A stretch of 33,194 nucleotides of DNA from Bacteroidota bacterium (GTDB taxonomy: Bacteria > Bacteroidota > Bacteroidia > NS11-12g > UBA955), in assembly GCA_030832905.1 (NCBI GenBank), contig JAURIG010000010.1, forward strand, positions 1 through 33,194, written 5' to 3'. A program made the translations under genes and the position numbers. Under the pieces are notes generated by a model. It did not search any database, had not been told where the DNA came from, and was given only the letters and a program-made list of their open reading frames with translations. Positions 6,446-15,146 of this stretch are shown here, piece by piece; the first letter of the stretch is position 1; every line of letters begins with the position of its first letter.

Positions 6446-7729
6446 TTGAAAATTGTAAGACCATATTCAGGTTTTGGAAAGTTGCTTTGCAGCCTCATTT
6501 ATGTCTTGTGTTTACCTTTGTATGTCCTAAAAGGAAAAGCTTGGAAATACCCAAGGGTATTTGAAGAAAATCCACGCTTCATGTCGTTTAAAGACATTCT
6601 GTATTTTGCGTATAAATACTATTTTAAGTCATCTGATTTGCCAGGCAGCGAGCGTGTGCGCCAACATTTTAAACCACTTGGACAGCCAGGTCAATACAAG
6701 AAGTTGGCAACGCTATCTATTGGGGGCGATTTAATGCCTTATGCCATGCTCACAGCTCAAAATACCCAAAACTTATGGCAAAGCGTGGGGCCAGATTTTT
6801 TTGCTTCTGATGTTGTGTTTGCCAATTTGGAAACCCCTTTGGTAAGCCAACTGCCACCTGCATTTGTACCTGAGGTCATGTTGAATGATATGCATTTCAA
6901 TGCCAATGAAGACATGATGCGAGTTTTCTCAGGTAATGCGCAATTCAAAGGCTACGATGTGCTGAGCGTTTGTAATAATCACAGTTTAGACCAAGGCGTT
7001 GAAGGCTTAGATCAAACCTTAGCCTATTTAGAGGCGAATAAAATCAAGGCCGTAGGCGCTAGAAAGGAATCGCAAGACCAAGCTTTTACTATAATCGAAT
7101 GCCATGGCATTAAGATTGGTTTTGTGGCCTTTACTTTTAGTTTAAATCAATTTGAAAGACCCATGGATAAACCATGGAAAGTGAACGCATTGAGGTTGAA
7201 TACCTACAATTGTGATATTCAGGAAATCGTCAATGAAGTTGACTTGTGCAGAGCCGCTGGAGCAGAATTTATAATATGCTCCTTGCATTGTGGAAATGCT
7301 TATCAGGCTTATCCATCAGAACAAACAGTTGACTTGTTTGAACATGTTTTTGAAGCCACTGGTGTTGACATTATTGCAGGGTCTCACCCACACAATTTAC
7401 AACCTTGGACTTTTTATGAGTACACTTCAAAGCAGACCGGCCAAGTCAAAAAAGGATTTGCTATATACAGCTTAGCCGATTTTGTGGCCTATGATATTTA
7501 CACTTGGTGTCATTTGTGTGCGTACTTGAAAATTGAATTGTACAAAGATGAGGCAGGGCAGTTACAATTTTGGCCAATTGTTAAGCCTTTGATCATGCAA
7601 AATCAAAATAACGCTTTGCAATTGCAGTATGCAGAAGTGGTTTTCCAACAAGCACCTTTGAGCGATGAAGTTAAAGACATTAAAGTGCTATACGATATTT
7701 GTATGCAGCCCTTTAAGCCAAGGAGTTGA
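6446..7729 (+). CDS. CapA-family (PGA_cap) metallophosphatase-like protein
   Basis: A 427-residue member of the CapA/PgsA family, calcineurin-like proteins associated with poly-gamma-glutamate or capsule formation. The core starts near residue 85: SIGGDLMP (91-98), FANLETPL (125-132), [11 protein letters not shown] (174-184) and a late GSHPHNLQP, all family metal-site or core motifs. The first ~80 residues are an extra segment with one hydrophobic stretch (about 11-28) that could anchor or export the protein. The start is a TTG at 6446, four bases after the mgtE stop; the first in-frame ATG (residue 46) would cut the hydrophobic stretch. No pgsB/pgsC or capB gene is nearby, so a poly-gamma-glutamate role is unsupported here. 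The 3' end overlaps the convergent thioredoxin gene by 17 bases. Confidence 0.88.
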   Translation: MKIVRPYSGFGKLLCSLIYVLCLPLYVLKGKAWKYPRVFEENPRFMSFKDILYFAYKYYFKSSDLPGSERVRQHFKPLGQPGQYKKLATLSIGGDLMPYAMLTAQNTQNLWQSVGPDFFASDVVFANLETPLVSQLPPAFVPEVMLNDMHFNANEDMMRVFSGNAQFKGYDVLSVCNNHSLDQGVEGLDQTLAYLEANKIKAVGARKESQDQAFTIIECHGIKIGFVAFTFSLNQFERPMDKPWKVNALRLNTYNCDIQEIVNEVDLCRAAGAEFIICSLHCGNAYQAYPSEQTVDLFEHVFEATGVDIIAGSHPHNLQPWTFYEYTSKQTGQVKKGFAIYSLADFVAYDIYTWCHLCAYLKIELYKDEAGQLQFWPIVKPLIMQNQNNALQLQYAEVVFQQAPLSDEVKDIKVLYDICMQPFKPRS

Positions 7730-8012
7730 TTTTGTTTTTTAAATCAATACTACTCACCACACCACTTTGACGCCAAAGCGCTTGACCATTTCGGTATAAA
7801 ATCAAAGTAGGGACTCCTTGTATTTTTAGCTCTGCAGCCAATCTTTGATTTTTGTCGACATCAATCTTAATGATTTTTACCTTGTCGCCCATTTGTTGTT
7901 TGAGGTCTTCTAAAATAGGTTTCATGGTTTTACATGGGCCACACCATTCCGCATGAAAATCTATCAACACAGGTTGATCGCCATTAATGATTGCTTGAAA
8001 TGAACTGTTCAT
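7713..8012 (-). CDS. Thioredoxin
   Basis: A 99-residue single-domain thioredoxin. The active site is WCGPC with C24 and C27, and the cis-proline loop is GVPTLILY. No signal peptide is seen, so it should act in the cytoplasm as a dithiol reductant. The start is the ATG at 8012, two bases after the upstream HMA gene stop; a TTG 30 bases further upstream is open but would only add a tail overlapping the HMA gene. It is the last gene of the persulfide operon, where thioredoxin could reduce persulfides bound to the rhodanese cysteine or to the HMA protein, releasing sulfide. This role is inferred from context and from general thioredoxin chemistry. Confidence 0.93.
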   Translation of the reverse strand: MNSSFQAIINGDQPVLIDFHAEWCGPCKTMKPILEDLKQQMGDKVKIIKIDVDKNQRLAAELKIQGVPTLILYRNGQALWRQSGVVSSIDLKNKINSLA

Positions 8013-8014
8013 AT

Positions 8015-8290
8015 TTAGTCGCTTAATTTGCCAATCATGCAACTGGCGTAACTTTTCATTTGGGTTAAAAGGTTGTTGTCGTCGCTAATTTCTGGGTAGC
8101 CTAAAGTTTTTAATTGTTCGCTTAGGCTGCTTCTCAGCGTGCTCTCTTCATGTTCTACTTTTACACTGGCCTGTTCAGGATCTACCTTAACGGTTAAAAC
8201 ACCGGGTATTTCACTGAGTTTGTTTTGAATGGTTTTAGCACAACCACTGCATTTTAAGTTGGCGACTAAAAAGTCATCTGTAATCATCAT
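8015..8290 (-). CDS. Heavy-metal-associated (HMA) domain CxxC protein
   Basis: A 91-residue protein whose first ~70 residues form an HMA fold with the motif [10 protein letters not shown] (C14, C17), characteristic strand VKVEHEE, and the usual beta-alpha-beta-beta-alpha-beta length. HMA domains normally bind Cu(I), Zn(II) or Hg(II) through this pair. The C-terminal ~20 residues ([12 protein letters not shown]) add a third cysteine. No metal-transport ATPase lies nearby. It sits three bases after the CstB-like gene and two bases before thioredoxin, so a sulfur-transfer role or control of a copper-sulfur reaction is possible; plain copper chaperoning is the alternative. The start ATG at 8290 is preceded by a second in-frame methionine at residue 2. 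Confidence 0.87.
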   Translation of the reverse strand: MMITDDFLVANLKCSGCAKTIQNKLSEIPGVLTVKVDPEQASVKVEHEESTLRSSLSEQLKTLGYPEISDDNNLLTQMKSYASCMIGKLSD

Positions 8291-8293
8291 AGT

Positions 8294-9709
8294 TTATTGG
8301 TTTAGTTTAGTTTGACAAGTTTGAGTAATGCATGCTAAGCCTAAGGGCTTTATGGCGCTAAACCCCCCTTCAACATCTGCGCAGTTTTGCCAACCCCTTG
8401 CGCTTAAAATAGAAGCGGCTATCATACTGCGGTAGCCTCCTGCACAATGGATAACAAAGGCTTGGTCTTTAGGAAATTCGCTTAGGTGATTGTTGATGTC
8501 ATCTAGGGGAATATTGATGGCATGGCTTAAATGTTCAGATCTATATTCAGCGGCATTTCTGACATCAATGGTTAGTGTGCCGGCCTTGTAAGTTGTTGCA
8601 AATTCAGTTGGATTAAGGCGTTTGATTTGATTGGTCGCAAAACCAGCGGCTTGCCAGGCAGCTATGCCCCCTTTAAGACAGCCTATTGAGTGGTCAAAAC
8701 CAACTCTTGATAATCTTGTAATGACTTCCTGTTCGCGGCCTTCGTCGGCAATAATTAAAATGGCTTGTTTGATATCCGTAATCAATGCGCCTACCCAAGG
8801 TGCGAAATTGCCATCAATCCCAATATTAATAGAGTTGGGAATATGCGCCTTTGCAAAAGCATTGGCATCTCTGGTATCAAGCAAGAGTGCATCAGTGGCA
8901 TTGGCAACTGCCTCAAATGTATGAGGGTCAAGCGCTTTGCTGCCTTTTTCTAAAATGCTGTCAAGACTTTCATACCCTTGAACATTCATCAATACATTTT
9001 TCGGAAAGTAACTCGGCGGTGTGCTTAAGCCATCTAATAGTTCAGCAATGAATTCTTCACGCGTCATGTTGGCTCTTAAGGCATAATTCACTTGTTTTTG
9101 ATGGCCTAAAGTATCAGTAGTTTCCTTGCTCATGTTTTTTCCGCAAGCACTGCCTGCGCCATGGTTAGGGTATACAATTAAATCATCATTGAGCGGCATA
9201 ATTTTGTTGCGCAAGGAATCAAATAAATGATTGGCTAATTTTTCTTGTGTCAGCTCAGCAACAACATGTTGAGCTAAGTCTGGTCTGCCAACATCGCCAA
9301 TGAATAAAGTATCGCCAGTAATAATGCCATGGTCTTTGCCGTTTTCATCTGTCAATAAATAGCAAGTACTTTCCATGGTATGCCCTGGTGTATGTATAGC
9401 AGTGATTTTATAATCCCCTAGTTTAAAGACTTGACCATCAAAAGCAACAACGGCTTCAAAGCTCGGTTTTGCAGTTGGTCCGTAAATGATTTGAGCCCCT
9501 GTTTTATTGGCTAAATCTAAATGGCCCGAAACAAAATCCGCATGAAAATGGGTTTCAAAAACATATTTGATTTTTGCCTGGTCTTTGTCTGCTCTATTGA
9601 TGTATGGTTGCACTTCTCTCAATGGGTCAAAAATGGCTGCCTCGCCATTGTGTTCTATATAATAGGCTGCATGGGCTATACATCCGGTGTAAATCTGTTC
9701 TACTTTCAT
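8294..9709 (-). CDS. CstB-like persulfide dioxygenase-rhodanese fusion
   Basis: A 471-residue protein with three domains. The N-terminal metallo-beta-lactamase fold (about 1-240) resembles ETHE1/persulfide dioxygenases: THFHADFVSGH (H54, H56, D58), HTPGHT and GDTLFIGDVGRPDL supply the non-haem iron site. Two rhodanese domains follow. The first (about 255-360) has no catalytic cysteine (ADEGREQE at the loop), a pseudo-rhodanese; the second (about 375-460) has HCAGGYRS with C422. This order and the inactive middle domain match CstB of Staphylococcus aureus, which oxidises persulfides and makes thiosulfate. It heads an operon with an HMA protein and thioredoxin. A -7 box lies 21 bases upstream, and a CRP-like site covers the -33 region. 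Sulfide or polysulfide detoxification is the likely role. Confidence 0.92.
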   Translation of the reverse strand: MKVEQIYTGCIAHAAYYIEHNGEAAIFDPLREVQPYINRADKDQAKIKYVFETHFHADFVSGHLDLANKTGAQIIYGPTAKPSFEAVVAFDGQVFKLGDYKITAIHTPGHTMESTCYLLTDENGKDHGIITGDTLFIGDVGRPDLAQHVVAELTQEKLANHLFDSLRNKIMPLNDDLIVYPNHGAGSACGKNMSKETTDTLGHQKQVNYALRANMTREEFIAELLDGLSTPPSYFPKNVLMNVQGYESLDSILEKGSKALDPHTFEAVANATDALLLDTRDANAFAKAHIPNSINIGIDGNFAPWVGALITDIKQAILIIADEGREQEVITRLSRVGFDHSIGCLKGGIAAWQAAGFATNQIKRLNPTEFATTYKAGTLTIDVRNAAEYRSEHLSHAINIPLDDINNHLSEFPKDQAFVIHCAGGYRSMIAASILSARGWQNCADVEGGFSAIKPLGLACITQTCQTKLNQ

Positions 9710-9730
9710 ACTTTTTCTAATTTTATACTA

Positions 9731-9738
9731 CAAAATTA
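9731..9738 (-). promoter_or_regulatory. -7 box of the persulfide operon
   Basis: TAATTTTG on the minus strand matches TAnnTTTG exactly, 21 bases before the ATG at 9709. No TTTG-like -33 box is present at the expected position; a CRP-like palindrome overlaps that region instead. Confidence 0.6.
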
Positions 9739-9759
9739 CAAGCCCATTGGCGTCGTATT

Positions 9760-9775
9760 TGTGATATTGGTCACT
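9760..9775. promoter_or_regulatory. CRP/FNR-family-like binding site
   Basis: TGTGA-N6-TCACt reads almost exactly as the CRP consensus TGTGA-N6-TCACA. Its centre lies about 40 bases upstream of the transcription start predicted from the -7 box at 9731-9738, the class II activator position. It is also upstream of the divergent aminotransferase gene. A chance match of this length in AT-rich DNA is possible. Confidence 0.45.
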
Positions 9776-9821
9776 TAAATAGCTGTTTCTTGATAGGGTT
9801 TTATTCTATAGCCATTTCAAT

Positions 9822-9829
9822 TATCTTTG
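9822..9829 (+). promoter_or_regulatory. -7 box of the nucleotide-sugar operon
   Basis: TATCTTTG is an exact TAnnTTTG match, seven bases upstream of the ATG at 9837. The -33 position holds only a T run (9799-9802). The short distance implies near-leaderless mRNA. Confidence 0.6.
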
Positions 9830-9836
9830 CAGTCAC

Positions 9837-10964
9837 ATGGCTCCCACAGAGACTATACCTATGTTGAATTTGCAAGCACAATACTTAAGGCTAAAGCCTG
9901 AGATTGATGCGGCTATTCAAGAGGTATTGTACGCTGCCAATTACATTCAAGGACCAGCTGTTAAATCTTTTGCAAAAGCTTTAGCAGACTACCAAAACAT
10001 TCAATATGTAATACCTTGTGCCAATGGAACGGATGCTTTGCAATTAGCGATAATGGCCCTCGATATGCCTAAGGGTTCTGAAATCATTACCCCAGGGTTT
10101 TCCTACATTGCGGTTGCTGAAGTTTGTAAGCTTTTAGGCTATCAACCTGTTTACCTAGATGTTGATGCCAAAACTTTTAACATTGATATTCAGCAGTTGC
10201 AAGACGCTTTAACAGCTAAAACAAAAGCCATCATTCCGGTGCATTTGTTTGGTCAATCAGCACACATGGAACCCATCTTGAATTTTGCGCAGCAGCATGG
10301 TTTATATGTGATTGAAGATAATGCCCAATCTATTGGTGCCGAGTATACCTTTAGCGATGGTCGCAAAGTTAAAACAGGCTGCATGGGGCATATATCAACC
10401 ACCTCGTTTTTTCCTTCTAAGAATTTAGGCGCTTATGGTGATGCTGGTGCCGTGATGACCAATGATGCTCAATTGGCTGAACGCCTTCAACAAATTGCCA
10501 ATCACGGACAAGTTCAAAAATACCAGCACCAAATCGTAGGGGTCAATTCAAGGATGGATACTTTGCAAGCCGCTATTTTATCGGTTAAATTAAAATACCT
10601 TGATGCGTTTATTGCTGAAAGACAAGCAGTGGCTCACGCATACGATCAGGCCTTTCAAGCCATACAAGGGGTGCAAATTCCATTTGTGCCAAGTTTTACC
10701 ACCCATGTTTACCATCAATACACTTTGGTGTTAAAGCATCCAGTGGAAGCAATAAGAGCCGCTTTGTTGGCGGAGGGCGTTGCTAGTATGGTGTATTATC
10801 CTAAGCCCATCAATGATCATCTGCCATACAAAAGCCAAGAACAATTGCCGGTTGCACAAGCCTTGTGTCAATCAGTTTTGAGTTTGCCAATAGGAACAGA
10901 TATGACAGACGCTCAAATTCAAACCATTATTAATACATTTAAAAACAGTTTAACACATACATGA
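9837..10964 (+). CDS. DegT/DnrJ/EryC1/StrS-family PLP aminotransferase
   Basis: A 375-residue sugar aminotransferase that uses pyridoxal phosphate to aminate a keto group on a nucleotide sugar. The Schiff-base lysine is K195 in [15 protein letters not shown], with the PLP-contacting VIEDNAQS at 158-165 and the substrate-loop motif [14 protein letters not shown] downstream. The sequence style resembles WbpE/WlbC enzymes that act on UDP-3-keto-N-acetylglucosaminuronic acid, but the matching 3-dehydrogenase is absent from the window. Its stop overlaps the ugd start (ATGA), so it is cotranslated with enzymes that make UDP-glucuronate and its decarboxylation product. A 4-keto-pentose substrate is therefore a second possibility. 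Located in the cytoplasm; feeds surface glycan synthesis. Confidence 0.92.
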   Translation: MAPTETIPMLNLQAQYLRLKPEIDAAIQEVLYAANYIQGPAVKSFAKALADYQNIQYVIPCANGTDALQLAIMALDMPKGSEIITPGFSYIAVAEVCKLLGYQPVYLDVDAKTFNIDIQQLQDALTAKTKAIIPVHLFGQSAHMEPILNFAQQHGLYVIEDNAQSIGAEYTFSDGRKVKTGCMGHISTTSFFPSKNLGAYGDAGAVMTNDAQLAERLQQIANHGQVQKYQHQIVGVNSRMDTLQAAILSVKLKYLDAFIAERQAVAHAYDQAFQAIQGVQIPFVPSFTTHVYHQYTLVLKHPVEAIRAALLAEGVASMVYYPKPINDHLPYKSQEQLPVAQALCQSVLSLPIGTDMTDAQIQTIINTFKNSLTHT

Positions 10965-12283
10965 AAATAGCGGTAGTAGGAACAGGTTATGTCGGATTAG
11001 TTACAGGCACATGCTTTGCAGAAGTAGGGCTAAATGTGGTTTGTATAGACATAGATCAGAAGAAAATTGACTTGTTAAAACAAGGGGTATTGCCCATATA
11101 CGAGCCTGGTTTAGATGAAATGGTGAAACGCAATTTTGATAAGGGCCGATTGAGTTTTTCAACGCAATTGAGCGAGAGTATTCAAGATTGTGAAGTCGTG
11201 TTTATTGCCGTTGGTACACCGCCTGACGAAGATGGTAGTGCCGATCTTAAATATGTTTTAGGCGTGGCTTCAGAGATTGGTCAGCACATGAATGATTACA
11301 TGGTAATTGTGACCAAAAGTACTGTGCCGGTTGGGACCGCTAAAAAAGTGAAAACGGCTATACAATTGGCTTTGAATCAAAGAGCAAGTGATTTGAGTTT
11401 TGACGTGGCCAGTAATCCTGAATTCTTAAAGGAAGGCGCAGCCATTGAAGATTTCATGAAACCTGATAGAATAGTTATCGGGGTTGAATCTGAAAGGGCT
11501 CAAGAAGTGATGAGCCGTTTATACAAACCGTTTTTGTTGAATGGTCATCCATGCATTTTCATGGATATTCCCAGTGCTGAAATGACTAAATATGCCGCCA
11601 ATAGTATGCTGGCAACTAAAATCAGTTTTATGAATGATATTGCCAATTTGTGTGAAATCATGGGGGCTGATGTGAATATGGTCAGAAGGGGCATAGGCAG
11701 TGATAGCAGAATCGGTCATAAATTTATTTATCCGGGCATTGGCTATGGTGGATCTTGTTTCCCCAAAGATGTTAAGGCTCTCATCAAAACGGCTAGTGAG
11801 AATGGCTACAACATGCAAGTTTTAAAAGCTGTTGAGCAAGTTAATGAGCACCAAAAAACAGTGATGTTTGATAAACTCAAAAAACACATTGCAGATTTAA
11901 ATGGAAAAACTATTGCCTTGTGGGGACTGTCTTTTAAACCCAAAACGGACGATATGCGCGAAGCACCAAGTTTGGTTTTAATTGATGCCTTGTTAAAAGC
12001 TGGCGCTCAGGTAAAAGCTTATGATCCAGTGGCTATGCACGAAGCCCAAAGAATTTTGGGTAATACCATTCAATACAGCCAAGATCAATACGAAGCCTTA
12101 GCAGATGCAGATGCATTAGTAGTGGTAACCGAATGGCCAGAATTCAGATCACCCAACTTTGATAAGATGTCTCAGATCATGAAGCATAAGGCCATTTTTG
12201 ACGGGCGCAATATTTACGAACCAAGTGATGTTTTGGGGTATGGATTTTATTACGATTGCATAGGAAGGCATACAGGACTATAA
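10961..12283 (+). CDS. ugd: UDP-glucose 6-dehydrogenase
   Basis: A 440-residue NAD-dependent enzyme that oxidises UDP-glucose to UDP-glucuronate in two steps. The N-terminal Rossmann motif is [12 protein letters not shown] (5-16). The conserved SNPEFLKEG (151-159) and the catalytic cysteine C266 in YGGSCFPKD follow, then the C-terminal UDP-binding domain with [18 protein letters not shown]. Length and motif order match the UDP-glucose/GDP-mannose dehydrogenase family, and the glucarate-forming subtype is indicated by the FLKEG context. It overlaps the aminotransferase stop by four bases and ends two bases before the decarboxylase, so the three form a tight operon. Its product is the direct substrate of the next enzyme. 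Confidence 0.95.
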   Translation: MKIAVVGTGYVGLVTGTCFAEVGLNVVCIDIDQKKIDLLKQGVLPIYEPGLDEMVKRNFDKGRLSFSTQLSESIQDCEVVFIAVGTPPDEDGSADLKYVLGVASEIGQHMNDYMVIVTKSTVPVGTAKKVKTAIQLALNQRASDLSFDVASNPEFLKEGAAIEDFMKPDRIVIGVESERAQEVMSRLYKPFLLNGHPCIFMDIPSAEMTKYAANSMLATKISFMNDIANLCEIMGADVNMVRRGIGSDSRIGHKFIYPGIGYGGSCFPKDVKALIKTASENGYNMQVLKAVEQVNEHQKTVMFDKLKKHIADLNGKTIALWGLSFKPKTDDMREAPSLVLIDALLKAGAQVKAYDPVAMHEAQRILGNTIQYSQDQYEALADADALVVVTEWPEFRSPNFDKMSQIMKHKAIFDGRNIYEPSDVLGYGFYYDCIGRHTGL

Positions 12284-12285
12284 TT

Positions 12286-13275
12286 ATGACACAAAAAAGG
12301 GTATTGATCACGGGTGCAGCAGGGTTTTTAGGCTCTCATTTATGCGACCGTTTTATTAAAGAAGGTTACCATGTAATTGGTATGGATAACCTCATTACAG
12401 GTGACCTCAGAAACATTGAACATTTGTTTGCGCTCAAAGATTTTGAGTTTTACCATCACGATGTGTCTAAGTTCGTATTTGTGCCAGGTCATTTGGATTA
12501 CATCTTGCATTTTGCTTCACCTGCAAGTCCTATTGACTATTTGAAAATCCCAATTCAAACGCTAAAAGTAGGTTCTTTAGGTACCCATAATTTATTGGGT
12601 TTAGCCAAGGCCAAAAACGCTAGAATATTAGTGGCCTCAACCAGTGAAGTATACGGTGATCCATTGGTGCATCCGCAAAGTGAAGACTACTGGGGCAATG
12701 TGAATCCAGTTGGTCCTAGAGGCGTATACGACGAAGCCAAGCGTTTTCAAGAGGCCATTACCATGGCCTACCATACTTACCATGGTTTAGAAACTAGAAT
12801 TGTAAGAATATTTAATACCTATGGCCCGCGTATGCGTTTAAACGATGGCAGAGTTTTGCCTGCGTTTATTGGTCAAGCATTGCGAGGAGAAGATTTAACA
12901 GCCTTTGGAGATGGTTCTCAAACCCGTTCTTTTTGTTATGTGGATGATTTAATCGAAGGCATTTATAGATTGTTGATGAGTGATTGTTCAAGCCCAGTGA
13001 ATATTGGTAACCCAGATGAAATAACCATCAACGAATTTGCTCAAGAAATTATTCAATTGACAGGAACAACTCAGAAAGTCGTGTATAAGCCATTGCCAAC
13101 AGACGATCCAAAGCAAAGGCAACCAGATATCAGCAAGGCAACTGCATTGTTGGGTTGGACACCTAAAGTGAACAGGCAAGAGGGGCTTAAATTGACTTTT
13201 GATTACTTCAAAAGTTTAAGCAAAGACCGTTTGTATGAAGCGCCTCATGGCAGAGATTTTCCACTCAAATCATAA
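12286..13275 (+). CDS. uxs: UDP-glucuronate decarboxylase (UDP-xylose synthase type)
   Basis: A 329-residue extended short-chain dehydrogenase. The NAD motif is GAAGFLG (10-16). The active-site block is [20 protein letters not shown] (118-137), followed by YDEAK with Y148 and K152; this block is typical of UDP-xylose synthase, and the R-rich VNPVGPRG segment fits it better than dTDP-glucose dehydratases. The enzyme oxidises UDP-glucuronate at C4, decarboxylates it, and usually reduces the 4-keto intermediate to UDP-xylose. The ATG at 12286 lies two bases after the ugd stop; an upstream TTG is open but would overlap ugd and add no motif. The 3' end overlaps the convergent anti-sigma-like gene by six bases. 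Some homologues release the 4-ketopentose, which matters for the aminotransferase in this operon. Confidence 0.92.
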   Translation: MTQKRVLITGAAGFLGSHLCDRFIKEGYHVIGMDNLITGDLRNIEHLFALKDFEFYHHDVSKFVFVPGHLDYILHFASPASPIDYLKIPIQTLKVGSLGTHNLLGLAKAKNARILVASTSEVYGDPLVHPQSEDYWGNVNPVGPRGVYDEAKRFQEAITMAYHTYHGLETRIVRIFNTYGPRMRLNDGRVLPAFIGQALRGEDLTAFGDGSQTRSFCYVDDLIEGIYRLLMSDCSSPVNIGNPDEITINEFAQEIIQLTGTTQKVVYKPLPTDDPKQRQPDISKATALLGWTPKVNRQEGLKLTFDYFKSLSKDRLYEAPHGRDFPLKS

Positions 13276-14565
13276 GGGCTTTCTAAAGCTCAATCCTATT
13301 TGTAAATCCCTCATGTGAATGCGGTATTGATTGGCGTTCACCGTCAATGGTTGCAAATAATCTTTGTAGCCTGCGTAAACACCTATATAACCAATGTTGT
13401 TGAATTGCGTGTACAAGGCAAGCTTTGCATTTAATGTGGCATTTATCATCTCTTGTTTACTTACGGTTTTGTTGTCGCCCCAAATCATATCAATATGGGT
13501 GTTGTTTTGACTTTGAATATAGGTTAAGCCTAAGCCAGTACTTAATTGAGCAAAACTATGTTGGCTAATGGCAAAGTCACGGCTGAATTCAATTGGAATG
13601 CTGATGATTTTGTATTTATTGGTGGTCGCCAAGGCATAGTTGGAGGAGGCTAAATACACGGTTGTATCGTTGCCCAATATCACTTTGATTAAAATCTGTG
13701 TGTATTGTAATATTTTACCAGAATTGTCTCTTGCAGCAATATCAAAACTGCTTTCATTCAATTGAATGGCCTCCGTTCTTTGGCCGTATTCACAACCAAT
13801 ACTTAAGCCATATTGTTGTTTCTTGCCCAATTTGTATTGGTAATTGAGTTTGGCGCTAAAGCCACCGCCTTTATGAGTCATTTTGTTTTTGTTGTCCCAT
13901 AAATGGTAATGCACCCATGCTTGAGAATCCTTGTTGATGTCTAAATGGTTTTCAGACATTTGAGGCCCGAAACTTAGCTCTAAGTGGTGTTTACTCATTA
14001 GGCTATTCATCCACTTGGGTGCTTTTTTGCGGTAAGCAGATTGCATTGATGCGTCTTCATAGGTCCAATGTTTAGTGTGATAATCGCTCATTAATAAATG
14101 GGCTTTGTCTTCATTGGTTTCATTTATTTCAATACTTGGGATGAAATTACTTTCCAATGCCATCAATGGATATTGATTGGATGCCATGATGCCGCCTCCT
14201 CGAGTTGCTTGCCATGTGTGGTTGTAGAGCTTGTTAACTTCCATGTAAGGTTGCAAGGCTGTTAAATCAACGCTAGGGGTGCCATTTGCTACTGGCGTAA
14301 TTGTTTTTTCTGCCATGGCAATTGGCAGGCTTTTGCTAGTTTTTGTTTGACTTTGCGCTTTTTTGTCTACTGGTTTAGATGGCAAGTAATGGCCAATGCC
14401 CCAGCTACACAAAGCCACAATGGCTATGCTTAAAAAGAGCCCATACTTTCTTTTAGGCTTTTGCTTAAGCGCTGATTCAATGCCCTCCCACAAGGCAGCC
14501 TGAGGGGCCTCGTGTTCATGCTCAAATGCTTGTTTTAATCGCTTATCAAATTCTTCGTGACTCAT
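13270..14565 (-). CDS. Putative anti-sigma / outer-membrane beta-barrel-like protein
   Basis: A 431-residue protein with three visible parts. A charged cytoplasmic N-terminus (1-40, [24 protein letters not shown]) looks like the short anti-sigma segment found after ECF sigma genes in this phylum. One transmembrane helix spans about 41-60. A periplasmic linker follows (about 60-185), then a C-terminal region (from about 190) of alternating polar/hydrophobic strands, glycine-rich turns and a closing GLSFRKPL, resembling a PorT-type outer-membrane barrel. The gene overlaps the sigma factor by 20 bases, so the two are coexpressed. It may hold the sigma factor at the membrane. A single protein with an inner-membrane helix and a barrel-like domain is topologically puzzling; the barrel assignment rests on pattern only. 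Confidence 0.72.
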   Translation of the reverse strand: MSHEEFDKRLKQAFEHEHEAPQAALWEGIESALKQKPKRKYGLFLSIAIVALCSWGIGHYLPSKPVDKKAQSQTKTSKSLPIAMAEKTITPVANGTPSVDLTALQPYMEVNKLYNHTWQATRGGGIMASNQYPLMALESNFIPSIEINETNEDKAHLLMSDYHTKHWTYEDASMQSAYRKKAPKWMNSLMSKHHLELSFGPQMSENHLDINKDSQAWVHYHLWDNKNKMTHKGGGFSAKLNYQYKLGKKQQYGLSIGCEYGQRTEAIQLNESSFDIAARDNSGKILQYTQILIKVILGNDTTVYLASSNYALATTNKYKIISIPIEFSRDFAISQHSFAQLSTGLGLTYIQSQNNTHIDMIWGDNKTVSKQEMINATLNAKLALYTQFNNIGYIGVYAGYKDYLQPLTVNANQYRIHMRDLQIGLSFRKPL

Positions 14566-15103
14566 GTCTTTGTAATTCTTGTTGATACATTTGCCATAAC
14601 ATCGTTCTGGCTCTGGTTAAATAACTTCTTGAGGTGCCTTCTGGCATATTAAGTTTTTCGCCAATTTCTTTGTGGTTAAAGCCATCAATGGCGAACATCA
14701 TTAATACGATTTTGTAGTTTTCTGGTAGTTTTTCGAGCAAAATCATCACCAATTCAGCGTCGAATTGTTCGGGCACATCGTTAAAATGTTCAGGTAGCTT
14801 CAAATGTGGTTCTTCAATATTGACTTGTAATGCCAATCGTTTACCGGCTCTTAGTTGGTTAATGGCCTCATGGATAAAGATGCGAGTCATCCATGTTTCT
14901 AAACTGCTTTTGAATTCAAACTTTCCTAGGTGTTTAAATACTTTGATAAAGGCTAATTGAAAGGCCTCTTGCGCCAGCTCAAAATCTTTTAAATACCGTT
15001 TGCAAATAGCCAACATCTTGCCTGAGTACTTGTTGTAAAGTGCTTGTTGAGCAGAGCGATCTCCTCTTATGCAACCCTCAATAACTTGTTGTTCAGAAAA
15101 CAT
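14546..15103 (-). CDS. ECF-type RNA polymerase sigma factor
   Basis: A 185-residue sigma-70 family factor of the extracytoplasmic-function group. Region 2 covers about residues 10-90 (ALYNKYSGKMLAICKRYL, AQEAFQLAFIKVFKHL, FKSSLETWMTRIFIHEAIN). Region 4 is near the end (LLEKLPENYKIVLMMFAI then HKEIGEKLNMPEGTSRSYL, the helix-turn-helix that reads the -35 element). Regions 1 and 3 are missing, as usual for the group. The ATG at 15103 is preferred over a GTG nine bases upstream. An exact TAGATTTG box lies 23 bases ahead, so it appears transcribed by housekeeping sigma. The overlapping downstream gene probably encodes its membrane regulator; target promoters cannot be predicted. Confidence 0.94.
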   Translation of the reverse strand: MFSEQQVIEGCIRGDRSAQQALYNKYSGKMLAICKRYLKDFELAQEAFQLAFIKVFKHLGKFEFKSSLETWMTRIFIHEAINQLRAGKRLALQVNIEEPHLKLPEHFNDVPEQFDAELVMILLEKLPENYKIVLMMFAIDGFNHKEIGEKLNMPEGTSRSYLTRARTMLWQMYQQELQRHESRRI

Positions 15104-15126
15104 GTACAGCACCTTAAGACCTTAGA

Positions 15127-15134
15127 CAAATCTA
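15127..15134 (-). promoter_or_regulatory. -7 box of the sigma factor operon
   Basis: TAGATTTG on the minus strand is an exact TAnnTTTG match, 23 bases before the ATG at 15103. A CTTT at 15154-15157, 19 bases further upstream, is a partial -33 box inside the end of the deacetylase gene. Confidence 0.6.
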
Positions 15135-15146
15135 AACAAGTAAACG

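Noticed and set aside
8631-8924. 97-codon plus-strand open frame
   Set aside because: Antisense shadow of the rhodanese domains of the CstB-like gene; no promoter or motif.
11519-11818. 99-codon minus-strand open frame
   Set aside because: Antisense to ugd, which has a full set of family motifs here.
12256-12285. TTG start for uxs 30 bases upstream of the ATG
   Set aside because: It would overlap ugd by 28 bases and add ten residues before a Rossmann start that normally begins the protein.
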